55,465 nt of DNA from Candidatus Bathyarchaeota archaeon. GTDB taxonomy: Archaea; Thermoproteota; Bathyarchaeia; TCS64. Position 1 is the stretch's first letter; every line of letters starts with the position of its first letter. Both the position numbers and the translations under genes were made by a program. The DNA lies in assembly GCA_014729945.1 (NCBI GenBank), contig WJJC01000175.1:1-55465 (forward strand), in the 5' to 3' direction. Below, in pieces: positions 1 to 6,949 of the stretch. The notes below the pieces were generated by a model. The model saw only the letters and a list, made by a program, of their open reading frames with translations, was not told where the DNA came from and searched no databases.

Positions 1-99
1 GGTTTCCCCAGCTCCAGAAACTCCTCATCCCCTTTCGGGTCGGTTTCATTGATTATGTTTTTCTGGAGCCCAACGTCATAGCCACTAGACCACAGCCCC
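1..99 (-). tRNA. trnW: tRNA-Trp (CCA), intron-containing, partial at window edge
   Basis: Read on the minus strand, positions 99-63 form a 37-nt 5' half tRNA: acceptor GGGGCTG, TG at 8-9, a D-arm beginning GTCTAGTGG, anticodon-stem strand TTGGG, then loop C-T-CCA-G. The half ends exactly at tRNA position 37, the usual archaeal intron site. The sequence then runs about 59 nt as an intron (62 to 4). Just before the edge the intron ends in GGGG, which can pair with C32-U33-C34-C35 as the four-base central helix of a bulge-helix-bulge. It is followed by AA^ACC, where A38-C39-C40 would start the second exon and pair with G31-G30. The rest of exon 2 is outside the window. The 5' exon is clear; the 3' splice site is inferred from pairing. 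Confidence 0.82.
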
Positions 100-125
100 G
101 CAACACATCCCCATGTAGAAATAGG

Positions 126-135
126 ATATAAATTT
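126..135 (-). promoter_or_regulatory. TATA box of tRNA-Trp
   Basis: Minus-strand AAATTTATAT lies 27-36 nt before the inferred tRNA 5' end, the spacing expected for an archaeal TATA box serving a tRNA gene with a very short leader. Confidence 0.55.
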
Positions 136-265
136 ACCCCTCTCCGTCTAAGCTTTCAAGCACTAACTAGAATCCTCATTATCGTTACATACAATCATCT
201 CTATTTGGGATGCTACGCTTATGATCTATTTTGAATACTTATTTTAAAAAAAGATGATCTCGAAA

Positions 266-607
266 TTAGTTATCTGTTGTGACTATTTGACGTATCTCTA
301 GTTCTCTGAACCGTTTTGAGACCTTTGTATATCCCTCGCAGACATAATCTTTCACATACTCCGCCGGTATATCAAGTGATTCTAACTGCTCCGCGATCTC
401 GCTTAACAGCTTCATTACCTCAAGAGATACATAATCAATGGCCTTTAATCCGAGTTCTATGTCCATTGCAACTTCTTTCGCGATCTTTTTATTCGCTTCA
501 TGACCCCAGATTTCCTTCCTGCCATCCTCATAATTGATTACGATGGCTGTTCCATCTACTACTACTTTGGGGTGTTCAGGAAGATTTAAAGAACATATAG
601 TGCAGAT
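266..607 (-). pseudogene. small unknown protein gene with apparent +1 frame disruption near its start
   Basis: Not a recognised family. The open frame covers 266-607, but its only ATG (466) is late. Codons upstream of 466 look truly coding, for example residues reading PKVVVDGTAIVINYEDGRK. A TATA-like AT-rich element (620-629) lies 24-33 nt before an ATG at 596, which fits a leaderless start there. That ATG reads only MFFKSS and then TGA, and the long frame is +1 relative to it, so a single +1 step at TCC-TGA joins the two. The protein would be about 110 residues: a beta-rich N-terminus, then a helical region (LLSEIAEQLESLDIP). Options are programmed frameshifting, a decayed gene or a one-base assembly error. 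If only 266-466 is translated, the product is 66 aa. Confidence 0.5.
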
Positions 608-619
608 TTAACTTATGAT

Positions 620-629
620 AAATATAAAA
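620..629 (-). promoter_or_regulatory. TATA-like element before the ATG at 596
   Basis: Minus-strand TTTTATATTT sits at leaderless distance (24-33 nt) from the ATG at 596. It therefore supports that ATG, rather than the internal one at 466, as the start of the first small gene. Confidence 0.4.
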
Positions 630-755
630 TATTCTATCAATGACAATGGTTTTGGATATTTTTACATAATTATACTCTCTTTTTAGGCTGTACCCAAAAT
701 GTTATTCGCCTTTTGACACAACCTCTAAACAAATCTATAACACAATTAGAAATAC

Positions 756-1097
756 TTGACCCTACTGTTCAGAAAACAACTTATCACCAAAATCCGGGAA
801 GGCCAAAAAACACAGACCCGACGACTAAAAAAACCTAACCTAACACTAGGAAAAACATACCACCTAAGAAAAAACTATCACTCTGTTCTTCCCGATAAGA
901 TAAAGATCATAGACATTTTTCAACAGAACCTTGGAGACATATCTTTAGTGGATATTCAAAAAGAGGGCTTCAATACACAACAGGAATTCATAGAGGCTTG
1001 GAAAGACATCTACGGGATATATCACCCAGATGACTATATCTGGGTAGTAGAGTTCCAGTATATTCCAGCTACCGAAACGTTTAAAGAAAACGACTAG
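756..1097 (+). CDS. ASCH domain protein
   Basis: A 113-residue protein that fits the ASCH fold (PUA-like beta barrel, an RNA-binding superfamily). Near the N-terminus it has the GQKTQTRR-x-KKP block, then a Gly-Lys-Thr-Tyr turn, a central strand with LGDIS, the EGFNTQQEFIEAW helix and a C-terminal strand ending DYIWVVEF. These are the recurring blocks of short stand-alone ASCH proteins. It probably binds RNA or a nucleotide-like ligand; no substrate can be named. The start is TTG, with no alternative ATG upstream in frame. The gene stops 7 nt before the 5S rRNA on the same strand, so both may share a transcript. Codon use is A-rich compared with neighbours. Confidence 0.75.
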   Translation: MTLLFRKQLITKIREGQKTQTRRLKKPNLTLGKTYHLRKNYHSVLPDKIKIIDIFQQNLGDISLVDIQKEGFNTQQEFIEAWKDIYGIYHPDDYIWVVEFQYIPATETFKEND

Positions 1098-1104
1098 CCT
1101 TGTA

Positions 1105-1231
1105 TGGCTGGTAACCGGCCAAAGGGCGTGGGATCCACCCGAACCCATTCCGAACTCGGAAGTTAAACTACGCTCCGTTCGCGACACTAGTGTTGTCTTA
1201 GGCTACGCGAAATCGCGAAAGCTGGTAGCCA
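1105..1231 (+). rRNA. rrf: 5S ribosomal RNA
   Basis: The core ATCCACCCGAACCCATTCCG followed by AACTCGGAAGTTAAAC is the near-universal 5S loop B/C and helix III segment. TGGCTG at 1105-1110 pairs with TAGCCA at 1226-1231 as helix I, giving about 127 nt. Ends are set by that pairing and may be off by a few bases. No 16S, 23S or flanking tRNA is in the window, so this 5S stands alone, as in several archaeal lineages with unlinked rRNA genes. Confidence 0.88.
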
Positions 1232-1387
1232 CCTTCTTATCTAATAACCAAAAACTAACCCTCAACAAAACGGTGAGAAAGTAACGAATAGCTCTTCGCT
1301 TATAAAATACGACTTATTTTAACTATAAAACCATAAAAACGTTTTTGAGTCTTGTTTATAATAAAAACTGGTATGGTGACCAGTAAA

Positions 1388-2140
1388 TTAGACCCCGATG
1401 CATGGAGCTAGATAGTAGACGAGTCTTCCCAGAGGGATCTCGAAATCCATCTTAATGGGCATATCAGTACTCAACTCGATGGTTGCAACTTCGCTGTTAG
1501 CCCCGGCTGCATTCGCGATATCCTGAAGATAGCTTAACGTAAATGTGGCTTGGCTTTCCTCATCCACCTTCAACTCTAGGATATCTACACTATCTTCCTC
1601 CCATTCACTGAAGCTGCTGCCCATATCTCCCTCCGCGTTTATTTTCAAAACGCCTTCAGCCATCTCCACTTTGACATGTTCTGATACCAGCGTAGAGTCT
1701 CTGATCGCCATACGAAGGGCATCGCTTGTGATACGTGCCTTTCCCTTGAAGAATATCTTGGGTTGTGGCACTTCTTCCTCCAGTGGCTCTAGTATGGGCA
1801 TCTCAAATCTTCTACTATGGCCGCCTCTCTTGCAGTGAATTATGAGCCTTGCTTTCTCATCGTTTAACACGATCCTAACTTGTTCATCACGATCCACTCT
1901 ATCCAGAAACCTTAGAAACTCCTTAATGTTTATGCTGAGTTTGGGTTCGCCCTCACATTGATAACTATCAAAGAAACTGCTGGGTAACTCAAAATCTACC
2001 ATAGCCACATGGCTAGGGTCCATAGCGAGGAGCTTTATCTGTGCCTCATTCATAACGAAGGTGCCCTCCTCGACGATAACGCTAAGCGCCTTCACGAGGC
2101 TCCTGAAAGGATCAATCCTTGAAACTTCAACCTCAAACAA
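1388..2140 (-). CDS. pcn: DNA polymerase sliding clamp PCNA
   Basis: At 250 residues this is the normal length for an archaeal PCNA protomer, the ring clamp that tethers polymerase, FEN-1 and ligase to DNA. Visible family blocks are QIKLLAMDPSHVAMVDFEL (loop and strand near residue 40), an acidic connector LEPLEEEVPQPK between the two lobes, GDMGSSFSEW, and the C-terminal PIKMDFEIPLGRLVYYLAPCIG with its hydrophobic pocket. The start is TTG, with no ATG nearby. It is the last gene of the minus-strand informational run, after TFS. Only one PCNA is present here; whether it is homotrimeric cannot be told. Confidence 0.96.
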   Translation of the reverse strand: MFEVEVSRIDPFRSLVKALSVIVEEGTFVMNEAQIKLLAMDPSHVAMVDFELPSSFFDSYQCEGEPKLSINIKEFLRFLDRVDRDEQVRIVLNDEKARLIIHCKRGGHSRRFEMPILEPLEEEVPQPKIFFKGKARITSDALRMAIRDSTLVSEHVKVEMAEGVLKINAEGDMGSSFSEWEEDSVDILELKVDEESQATFTLSYLQDIANAAGANSEVATIELSTDMPIKMDFEIPLGRLVYYLAPCIGV

Positions 2141-2199
2141 TGTAAATCACTCAAATATGCTAACCAGATAAGGGTATGAGTAGTTAAAAAACCGTCGCC

Positions 2200-2520
2200 T
2201 TAACTGTAATCTCGCCAGGTGTAACCGCACTTTGTGCATCGATAGAACTGGGTGGTAGACTCATCAATGCTTCGGGTCTGGACCATCCACCAGTAAGCTT
2301 CATCGTTACCGCATTTCTCACAGTTAATCCTAGTCTTGGGCATGGTACTGAGCTTTCGCTCTTTCTGCCCCACGACTATTATTTTCTCGCTCTCTTTTTT
2401 TTCACGTACAATGGTTCGGCTCTCTTCCAGAGGCTCTTCCCACCCACACTTGGGGCATACATAACATTTTTTACTCGGATCCGCTTGGCAGAACGCCCCA
2501 CACTCTGGACAAAATTTCAA
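2200..2520 (-). CDS. tfs: transcription factor S (TFS), RNA polymerase cleavage factor
   Basis: A 106-residue two-ribbon zinc protein that rescues arrested RNA polymerase by stimulating transcript cleavage. The N-terminal ribbon starts MKFCPECG and continues YVCPKCGWEE. The C-terminal TFIIS-type ribbon is INCEKCGNDEAYWW...YRCTKCGYTW. The essential acidic hairpin tip is intact (RSIDES, with the Asp-Glu pair). The start codon is TTG. It lies between the DUF99 gene and PCNA on the same strand. A second, altered TFS-like gene lies at 48945-49262; this one has all features of the active factor. Confidence 0.95.
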   Translation of the reverse strand: MKFCPECGAFCQADPSKKCYVCPKCGWEEPLEESRTIVREKKESEKIIVVGQKERKLSTMPKTRINCEKCGNDEAYWWMVQTRSIDESTTQFYRCTKCGYTWRDYS

Positions 2521-2561
2521 CTTAATACCACCAATCCGAAACTATCGTGAACAAACAACTA

Positions 2562-3044
2562 TTAAACATTGCGTACTTGGGAAATGTTCTCCAAGATAAT
2601 ATCCGCAATCCTTAGAGCCTCTGAACCGGACTCTCCGTGGATCCTGTTTAGAACTCGGGTAGCTGATTTTTCATCTATTCCCTTAGCTAATACAACCCTA
2701 TCTCTGTACTGAAACATGTACCTAGGATCAATGGAGTCTTCTCGTGTCAGAACAAGTACTGGTTTTCCTGTTTTCTCCCAGATAAGACATGGGGCTATTT
2801 CAGAGGGCATTATATCTTTGTCTAAAAGGATCAAACGAACCTGACCAAGATGCTTAGACCCGTTAACCGTTTTAATAATAGTGTCTTCTAATCCGCGCTT
2901 CCCCTTCCCAGCTAATACTCCGTCCAATTCACTGTTACCCTTAAACACTGTCCCGAGAACATGGTACTCCTCTCCCAGTTTACAGGCAGCAATACCTAGT
3001 ACACGGAACTCTGGTTTAACATGGGCAATGTGAACCTGTTTCAA
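2562..3044 (-). CDS. DUF99 (UPF0215) family protein
   Basis: A 160-residue protein resembling the archaeal DUF99/UPF0215 family of unknown function. The family pattern is seen in KPEFRVLGIAAC at the start, the strand VLGTVFKGNSELDGVLAG, the central GQVRLILLDKD and KTGKPVLVLTRE. It is somewhat shorter than many members, with the usual C-terminal helical part reduced. The start is TTG. Its position between RpoL and TFS suggests co-expression with transcription and RNA-processing genes, but no activity is assigned. Conservation of LLDKD and the Gly-rich turn may mark a nucleic-acid or metal site; this is speculation. Confidence 0.7.
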   Translation of the reverse strand: MKQVHIAHVKPEFRVLGIAACKLGEEYHVLGTVFKGNSELDGVLAGKGKRGLEDTIIKTVNGSKHLGQVRLILLDKDIMPSEIAPCLIWEKTGKPVLVLTREDSIDPRYMFQYRDRVVLAKGIDEKSATRVLNRIHGESGSEALRIADIILENISQVRNV

Positions 3045-3070
3045 GGGTTATTCCTAAATAATAAGAATGG

Positions 3071-3355
3071 TTAGTGTTCTGATAGACTTTTCTCAAAATT
3101 TTCAAGAAACTCATCAAGCTTACCATCAGCGTTCTCAGTTGCCTCTTTTAGTGTCCCTAGCACATCATCGCCTTCTTTAAGTCTGATGAATAGTCTGCTT
3201 CTATCCATTAATGGGTGTGGTTTACTGTATCCAGCCATCTCGACGTTCTTGTTTTCCAGTAGGCTGCTTTGAAGTAAGTTAAGTAATGTATGCCCTTCGC
3301 CACTGAAATCGAACTCGATGTATCCTTCTTCTTGTTTAGTAATGTTTACCTTCAT
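3071..3355 (-). CDS. rpoL: DNA-directed RNA polymerase subunit L
   Basis: At 94 residues this is the archaeal Rpb11 homolog, which pairs with RpoD as the assembly platform of RNA polymerase. Diagnostic blocks are the N-terminal strand ending IEFDFSGEGHTLLNLLQSSL, then the VEMAGYSKPHPLMDRSRLFIRL segment, and a C-terminal helix. Its ATG overlaps the Csl4 stop as ATGA, indicating translational coupling with the exosome gene, a linkage known in archaea. Confidence 0.95.
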   Translation of the reverse strand: MKVNITKQEEGYIEFDFSGEGHTLLNLLQSSLLENKNVEMAGYSKPHPLMDRSRLFIRLKEGDDVLGTLKEATENADGKLDEFLENFEKSLSEH

Positions 3356-3924
3356 AGGAGATCCACCTTACCATAATCGGTCGCGATTTTTCTTCTCTCA
3401 TATCGTCCACAATCGGGGCATATCAACTTTCCCTGTTGCTTCTCCAAGAGACCTCCACATCGGCTGCAGTAAGCATATATTACTCCATAGTTATTGCCTT
3501 TCAGACCTGTCTGATTCAGCCTGTTAACCTCATTAACTATTTTTCCTCTTACGATGTCCCCGTTCTTTATGGTTATGTCTATGTTTTTGACATAGTCTTT
3601 ACTAATGTCGCTGATATGAATTACCCCGCTAAAGGTGGGGTGTATATGTTTTCCATTGATCATAAAGATATCTATCCACGCATCTTTTCTAGCGACGTGA
3701 CCTATCTCCGCATAAACCTCATCATCCTTTCTCGGGATCACTAACTCTCTGGTGACTTTCTTGATAAATAGCTCTCTCTTATCAGTGTCCAGCTTGGTCT
3801 TACCTATCTCAGCTGCCCTGATTTCTCCTTCTTCCAGATATGTTCCGGGGCCGTCAATAAATTCCTCTATTACGGCTAGTCTCTCTCCCGGAAAAACATC
3901 TTTTTCCAGTTCTTTTTTTGGCAT
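3352..3924 (-). CDS. csl4: exosome complex RNA-binding subunit Csl4
   Basis: About 190 residues. This is a cap subunit of the archaeal RNA-degrading exosome. Order of parts: an N-terminal domain beginning KDVFPGERLAVIEEFIDGPGTY, a central S1 domain (about residues 60-140, including FSGVIHISDIS and NGDIVRGKIV), and a C-terminal zinc ribbon YCSRCGG...ICPDCGRYERR. The ATG before PKKELEKD is preferred because family members begin close to that Pro-Gly-Glu block. The frame could also open 13 codons earlier with a basic leader. The last codons overlap the RpoL start. Confidence 0.92.
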   Translation of the reverse strand: MPKKELEKDVFPGERLAVIEEFIDGPGTYLEEGEIRAAEIGKTKLDTDKRELFIKKVTRELVIPRKDDEVYAEIGHVARKDAWIDIFMINGKHIHPTFSGVIHISDISKDYVKNIDITIKNGDIVRGKIVNEVNRLNQTGLKGNNYGVIYAYCSRCGGLLEKQQGKLICPDCGRYERRKIATDYGKVDLL

Positions 3925-4061
3925 TTTTTTTCTTTTCCTTCGTGTTCTTTGATATATCTCCACGGTTTTGCCCCCCGTGGAAGTTTATTGCTTTGTTTGA
4001 GTATGATATGATCCTATGGGATCCTGTTTCTATCTTATCTGGTTTTTATTAAACATCACGG

Positions 4062-5063
4062 TTATTCAAGATAGCTGTTACCCCAAAGTGACTCCCATTC
4101 CCGAATCCCTAGAGCAACTTCTATTTCTTTTACCGTGATCATGGGGCGATTTATTCCTTCGATTCCATCTATCGCTATTCTTGGGCAGGCTGTATTAACC
4201 AGTATCTCTGGCTCGGAGTAGTTGTTTACATGTTCTGCTCTTATCTCATCTAGGTAGATTATAACTGCTTTTTTTCCCTGTTTTTTGATTTTTTCTTCTA
4301 GTCTCTGAGCTTCATCTAACTTGTTCTGTCCGGGTTTGGATGATACGAGTATCCCGAATACTTTCGCGTTTTTAGCCATGGTTATAGCAGCCATACGCTT
4401 TTTTGCAATTCCCATCAGGTCCTCTTCGGATATGAGTGATACTTTTTCGTTGAATGGGTTTGCGGTTACCACAGGCTTACTGGTGCTCATCACGATTCCA
4501 ATGGGGTGAAATTTTCCTCCCCCCACGTAGAGGTATGCATCCACCTCTTTCACTATAGATATTGTGGTCACGTAGCTGCATCCTAGAATTTGTCCATTCA
4601 AAGGGGTTTTCCCACCACCCTGACCCACCACAACTATGACCTCTTTCTCGGACAATTTTTCCTTTATCTCGGTGATTTGATGAGCATGTTGAGTCGTCGT
4701 AGTCAGTCCAACAGCCCTGTATTCTTTGAGCACAGGTAATACAGCTTTAACCAGTCGATCCACATCGATATCTATTCTCGCATGAACATAGATCACAGGT
4801 ACTTCAGAGACCTCAACCATCTCTGTATGACCATAATGAACTATGAGATCAACCCCTAGCTCTCTCGCCTGGTTTAACGCTATATCACATGCCCCATAAC
4901 AGGAGTCTCCTGAAAGTAATACAGTGACATATGTTGCTCTCTCAATTGCCTCTACTAGCTGAAAGGCGAAGGGGCGCATTCCATCTGGAAGCTGTAAAAG
5001 TATTTTCTGAGCACCTCGTTCCATTATCTCTGAGGTCACCCGATCTAGTTCTAGGTCATACAA
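4062..5063 (-). CDS. dph2: diphthamide synthase subunit Dph2 (radical SAM-like)
   Basis: At 333 residues this makes the 3-amino-3-carboxypropyl radical from S-adenosylmethionine and transfers it to the conserved histidine of elongation factor 2, the first step of diphthamide synthesis. The three cysteines that hold the [4Fe-4S] cluster in archaeal Dph2 homodimers are present and well spaced: C59 in GDSCYGACD, C162 in QILGCSYVTT and C293 in LVNTACPRIAIDG. Each lies at the end of one of three similar alpha/beta domains. It starts with TTG. It belongs to the minus-strand informational run between uL16 and Csl4. Confidence 0.95.
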   Translation of the reverse strand: MYDLELDRVTSEIMERGAQKILLQLPDGMRPFAFQLVEAIERATYVTVLLSGDSCYGACDIALNQARELGVDLIVHYGHTEMVEVSEVPVIYVHARIDIDVDRLVKAVLPVLKEYRAVGLTTTTQHAHQITEIKEKLSEKEVIVVVGQGGGKTPLNGQILGCSYVTTISIVKEVDAYLYVGGGKFHPIGIVMSTSKPVVTANPFNEKVSLISEEDLMGIAKKRMAAITMAKNAKVFGILVSSKPGQNKLDEAQRLEEKIKKQGKKAVIIYLDEIRAEHVNNYSEPEILVNTACPRIAIDGIEGINRPMITVKEIEVALGIREWESLWGNSYLE

Positions 5064-5118
5064 CGATATTCATCCATGAATACTAGGTATGGGGTAAAAA
5101 TTGTTCCCTAGTTTAAAA

Positions 5119-5613
5119 TTAGTTCTGGGTTACGATAATCCTGCATGGACTCGGGAACTTGGCTGAAGCCCTCTTGAGCGCTGTCTTAGCATGCTCAATA
5201 CCGTCCTGATCAACCTCTGCTACTATAATAGGTTGATTTCTCTTAACCCTAGCCGCTACAAAGGTTGGTTTACCATAGGCTTTTTTCATGCCTTCTTGGA
5301 ATCTGTCTGCCTGAGCCACATTCACCCTTTTATGCTCTCTCACCACCTGATGCGGGTAGGGAACTACCTTCATCATGAAGTTATCTCTGCCGACAAATTT
5401 TTCCATTACCCTGTTTGCAGCGATGCGTCCGGCCTCAAGTGCGTTATGCCTGATCTGGACTTCTTTTAGATTGATTAACTCTACCCTGTGGGAGTAATCC
5501 TTTCCCGTGTTCCCCATGGTGAATTTAACTATCTTTGAACCTGGAATACCCCCCATGTATTGGCGTCTAGTGTACGCCATGTTTTTTTTGTACTTGAAGT
5601 CGGCCGCCTTCAT
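5119..5613 (-). CDS. rpl10e: 50S ribosomal protein L10e (uL16)
   Basis: At 164 residues this is the archaeal uL16 protein, which sits near the peptidyl-transferase centre and tRNA acceptor arms. Diagnostic parts are the N-terminal YTRRQYMGGIPGSKIVKFTMG, EVQIRHNALEAGRIAANR, and the basic loop VVPYPHQVVREHKRVNVAQAD that reaches towards the active site. The ATG start gives a normal length. It is flanked by DUF655 and Dph2 genes on the same strand. Confidence 0.95.
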   Translation of the reverse strand: MKAADFKYKKNMAYTRRQYMGGIPGSKIVKFTMGNTGKDYSHRVELINLKEVQIRHNALEAGRIAANRVMEKFVGRDNFMMKVVPYPHQVVREHKRVNVAQADRFQEGMKKAYGKPTFVAARVKRNQPIIVAEVDQDGIEHAKTALKRASAKFPSPCRIIVTQN

Positions 5614-5712
5614 TTTTAGTCTATCCTTCTAGCCAATAGGATTCTTAAAAACATAGTGTAAATAATGCCTTGAAAAATTGGGATAAAGCGTAAAAATGGC
5701 GATGTTTCAGTG

Positions 5713-6279
5713 TTAGACTGGGCGTGTGAATATGTTGTATTTCTCGTCTTCGCTTAGTTCTTTCATAACCCTTCTGATTATTAGCTTTACAGGGTCACTG
5801 AGACTAGTACGTTCCTTGATATCTTCGAAGCTTTCAAAGGGGTAACGTTCCCTTAATTCCAGTATCTGGAACATTAATCGTTTACCGATTCCCGGTATCA
5901 GTTCAAGGCTGTGCATGCGCGGTGTTAGACTTGGTGTATCATTGAAGAATTCTACAAATCTCTCTTCGTTCTCCTTGACTATTATCTCAATTACTGCGGG
6001 TAGCTCCGCTTTAGCTGAGCTTGATAAGTCCCTATAGGATATCCTACCCAGTATGTGACCTACTTTAGCCCTGTCTCCTTTTCCCACAAATATCCTATCC
6101 CTGATATTGTACTCTACATCAGGATTTGGAGCTGCCTCCAAGAGAGTAAAGTATTCTTCCCCGATTAACTGCAGTGCGCCCTGAGCGCTGTGTGTTGTAC
6201 GAGGAGCCCCTGCCCTACCATGTGGTAAATAGTCTAGGACGTAAGCGTATTCTTCATATTTTTTAGACTCCCTATACAA
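5713..6279 (-). CDS. DUF655 family putative RNA/DNA-binding protein
   Basis: 188 residues. The family is archaeal and almost always found next to rpoF, as here. The N-terminal half has an OB-like strand set (YEEYAYVLDYLPHGR, IRDRIFVGKGDRAKVG). The C-terminal half carries a helix-hairpin-helix motif, LELIPGIGKRLMFQILELRER, typical of non-sequence-specific nucleic-acid binding. The function is not established; a link to RNA polymerase or ribosome biogenesis is inferred from neighbours. It starts with TTG. The ksgA methyltransferase gene that often follows in other archaea is missing; uL16 follows instead. Confidence 0.9.
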   Translation of the reverse strand: MYRESKKYEEYAYVLDYLPHGRAGAPRTTHSAQGALQLIGEEYFTLLEAAPNPDVEYNIRDRIFVGKGDRAKVGHILGRISYRDLSSSAKAELPAVIEIIVKENEERFVEFFNDTPSLTPRMHSLELIPGIGKRLMFQILELRERYPFESFEDIKERTSLSDPVKLIIRRVMKELSEDEKYNIFTRPV

Positions 6280-6311
6280 TTTGCATTCCTCTGGGGTGGT
6301 ACTCCAGGTAG

Positions 6312-6638
6312 TTATTCTTCTACCCGGTATTTATCAATTATATCTAAAATCTTGTTTAAAGTCTCTTCTGCGATGATCCTCTGCCTTCCCAGAAAGGTTC
6401 GTATCTCTGGAACTGTCTCAGGCATAGAGTTGACTATCTGTACCGCCAAACCTCGTTCGATATCAGCTTCTTCCATGAGTTCTTCAGTTAGCTCTTTGGC
6501 GGATTCGCTATCTAGTTTACTGAAACGTATGGTGTACTCTAGTACCCTGCGCTGAAGGGGGTCAAGCTCCTCGGCCTTGTCCATAAGCATCTTACGCGCC
6601 TCGGCTACTGTGATCTCCCTCTTCTCAGATACTGACAT
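6312..6638 (-). CDS. rpoF: DNA-directed RNA polymerase subunit F (Rpb4-like)
   Basis: At 108 residues this is the archaeal Rpb4 homolog, partner of RpoE in the stalk of RNA polymerase. It is all-helical, with the family pattern EITVAEARKMLMDKAEELDPLQRRVLEYTIRF near residues 8-40 and a C-terminal HRDC-like part with VPEIRTFLGRQR. It starts three bases after the eL21 stop and precedes DUF655, the classic archaeal order. Confidence 0.92.
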   Translation of the reverse strand: MSVSEKREITVAEARKMLMDKAEELDPLQRRVLEYTIRFSKLDSESAKELTEELMEEADIERGLAVQIVNSMPETVPEIRTFLGRQRIIAEETLNKILDIIDKYRVEE

Positions 6639-6641
6639 GTT

Positions 6642-6938
6642 CTATTCTTCCTTGTGTTTTCTTATATGGTGCGCAGTGGTGATAATTGTTTTGACTGTCT
6701 TCCTCTGGGGGATCTCTAGGATGTAGGCTTTTCCACGCTGTCCAACGATGGTGGCTACCTTTCCCTGATATCTCTTGTGGGGGATTGCCTTGTGGACACC
6801 TGGATCGATGTTGATAACGACCTTCTGGCCTTCCTCATATTTAGTCAATAGTCTGCTCAGGGGGAGTCTGCCTTTTTCCCTTACTTTTTTGCTCATGACG
6901 CCCCTGCTTTTCCTGCGTACTCCGCTACTCTTTACCAT
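6642..6938 (-). CDS. rpl21e: 50S ribosomal protein L21e (eL21)
   Basis: 98 residues. The family start pattern (Met-Val-Lys, then a basic stretch SSGVRRKSRGVM) points to the ATG at 6938. An upstream GTG at 6953 would overlap the SRP54 stop as GTGA and add five residues. Further family blocks are LPLSRLLTKYEEGQKVVI, the SH3-like barrel strand IDPGVHKAIPHKRYQGK, and VGQRGKAYILEI. It is a structural protein of the large subunit, linked with srp54 and rpoF. Confidence 0.93.
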   Translation of the reverse strand: MVKSSGVRRKSRGVMSKKVREKGRLPLSRLLTKYEEGQKVVINIDPGVHKAIPHKRYQGKVATIVGQRGKAYILEIPQRKTVKTIITTAHHIRKHKEE

Positions 6939-6949
6939 TTTAATTTTCC

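Noticed and set aside
4..62. Clear box C/D guide RNA inside the tRNA-Trp intron
   Set aside because: Boxes are degenerate, and the guide-like segment is not spaced five bases from a D box; kept only as a checkable idea.
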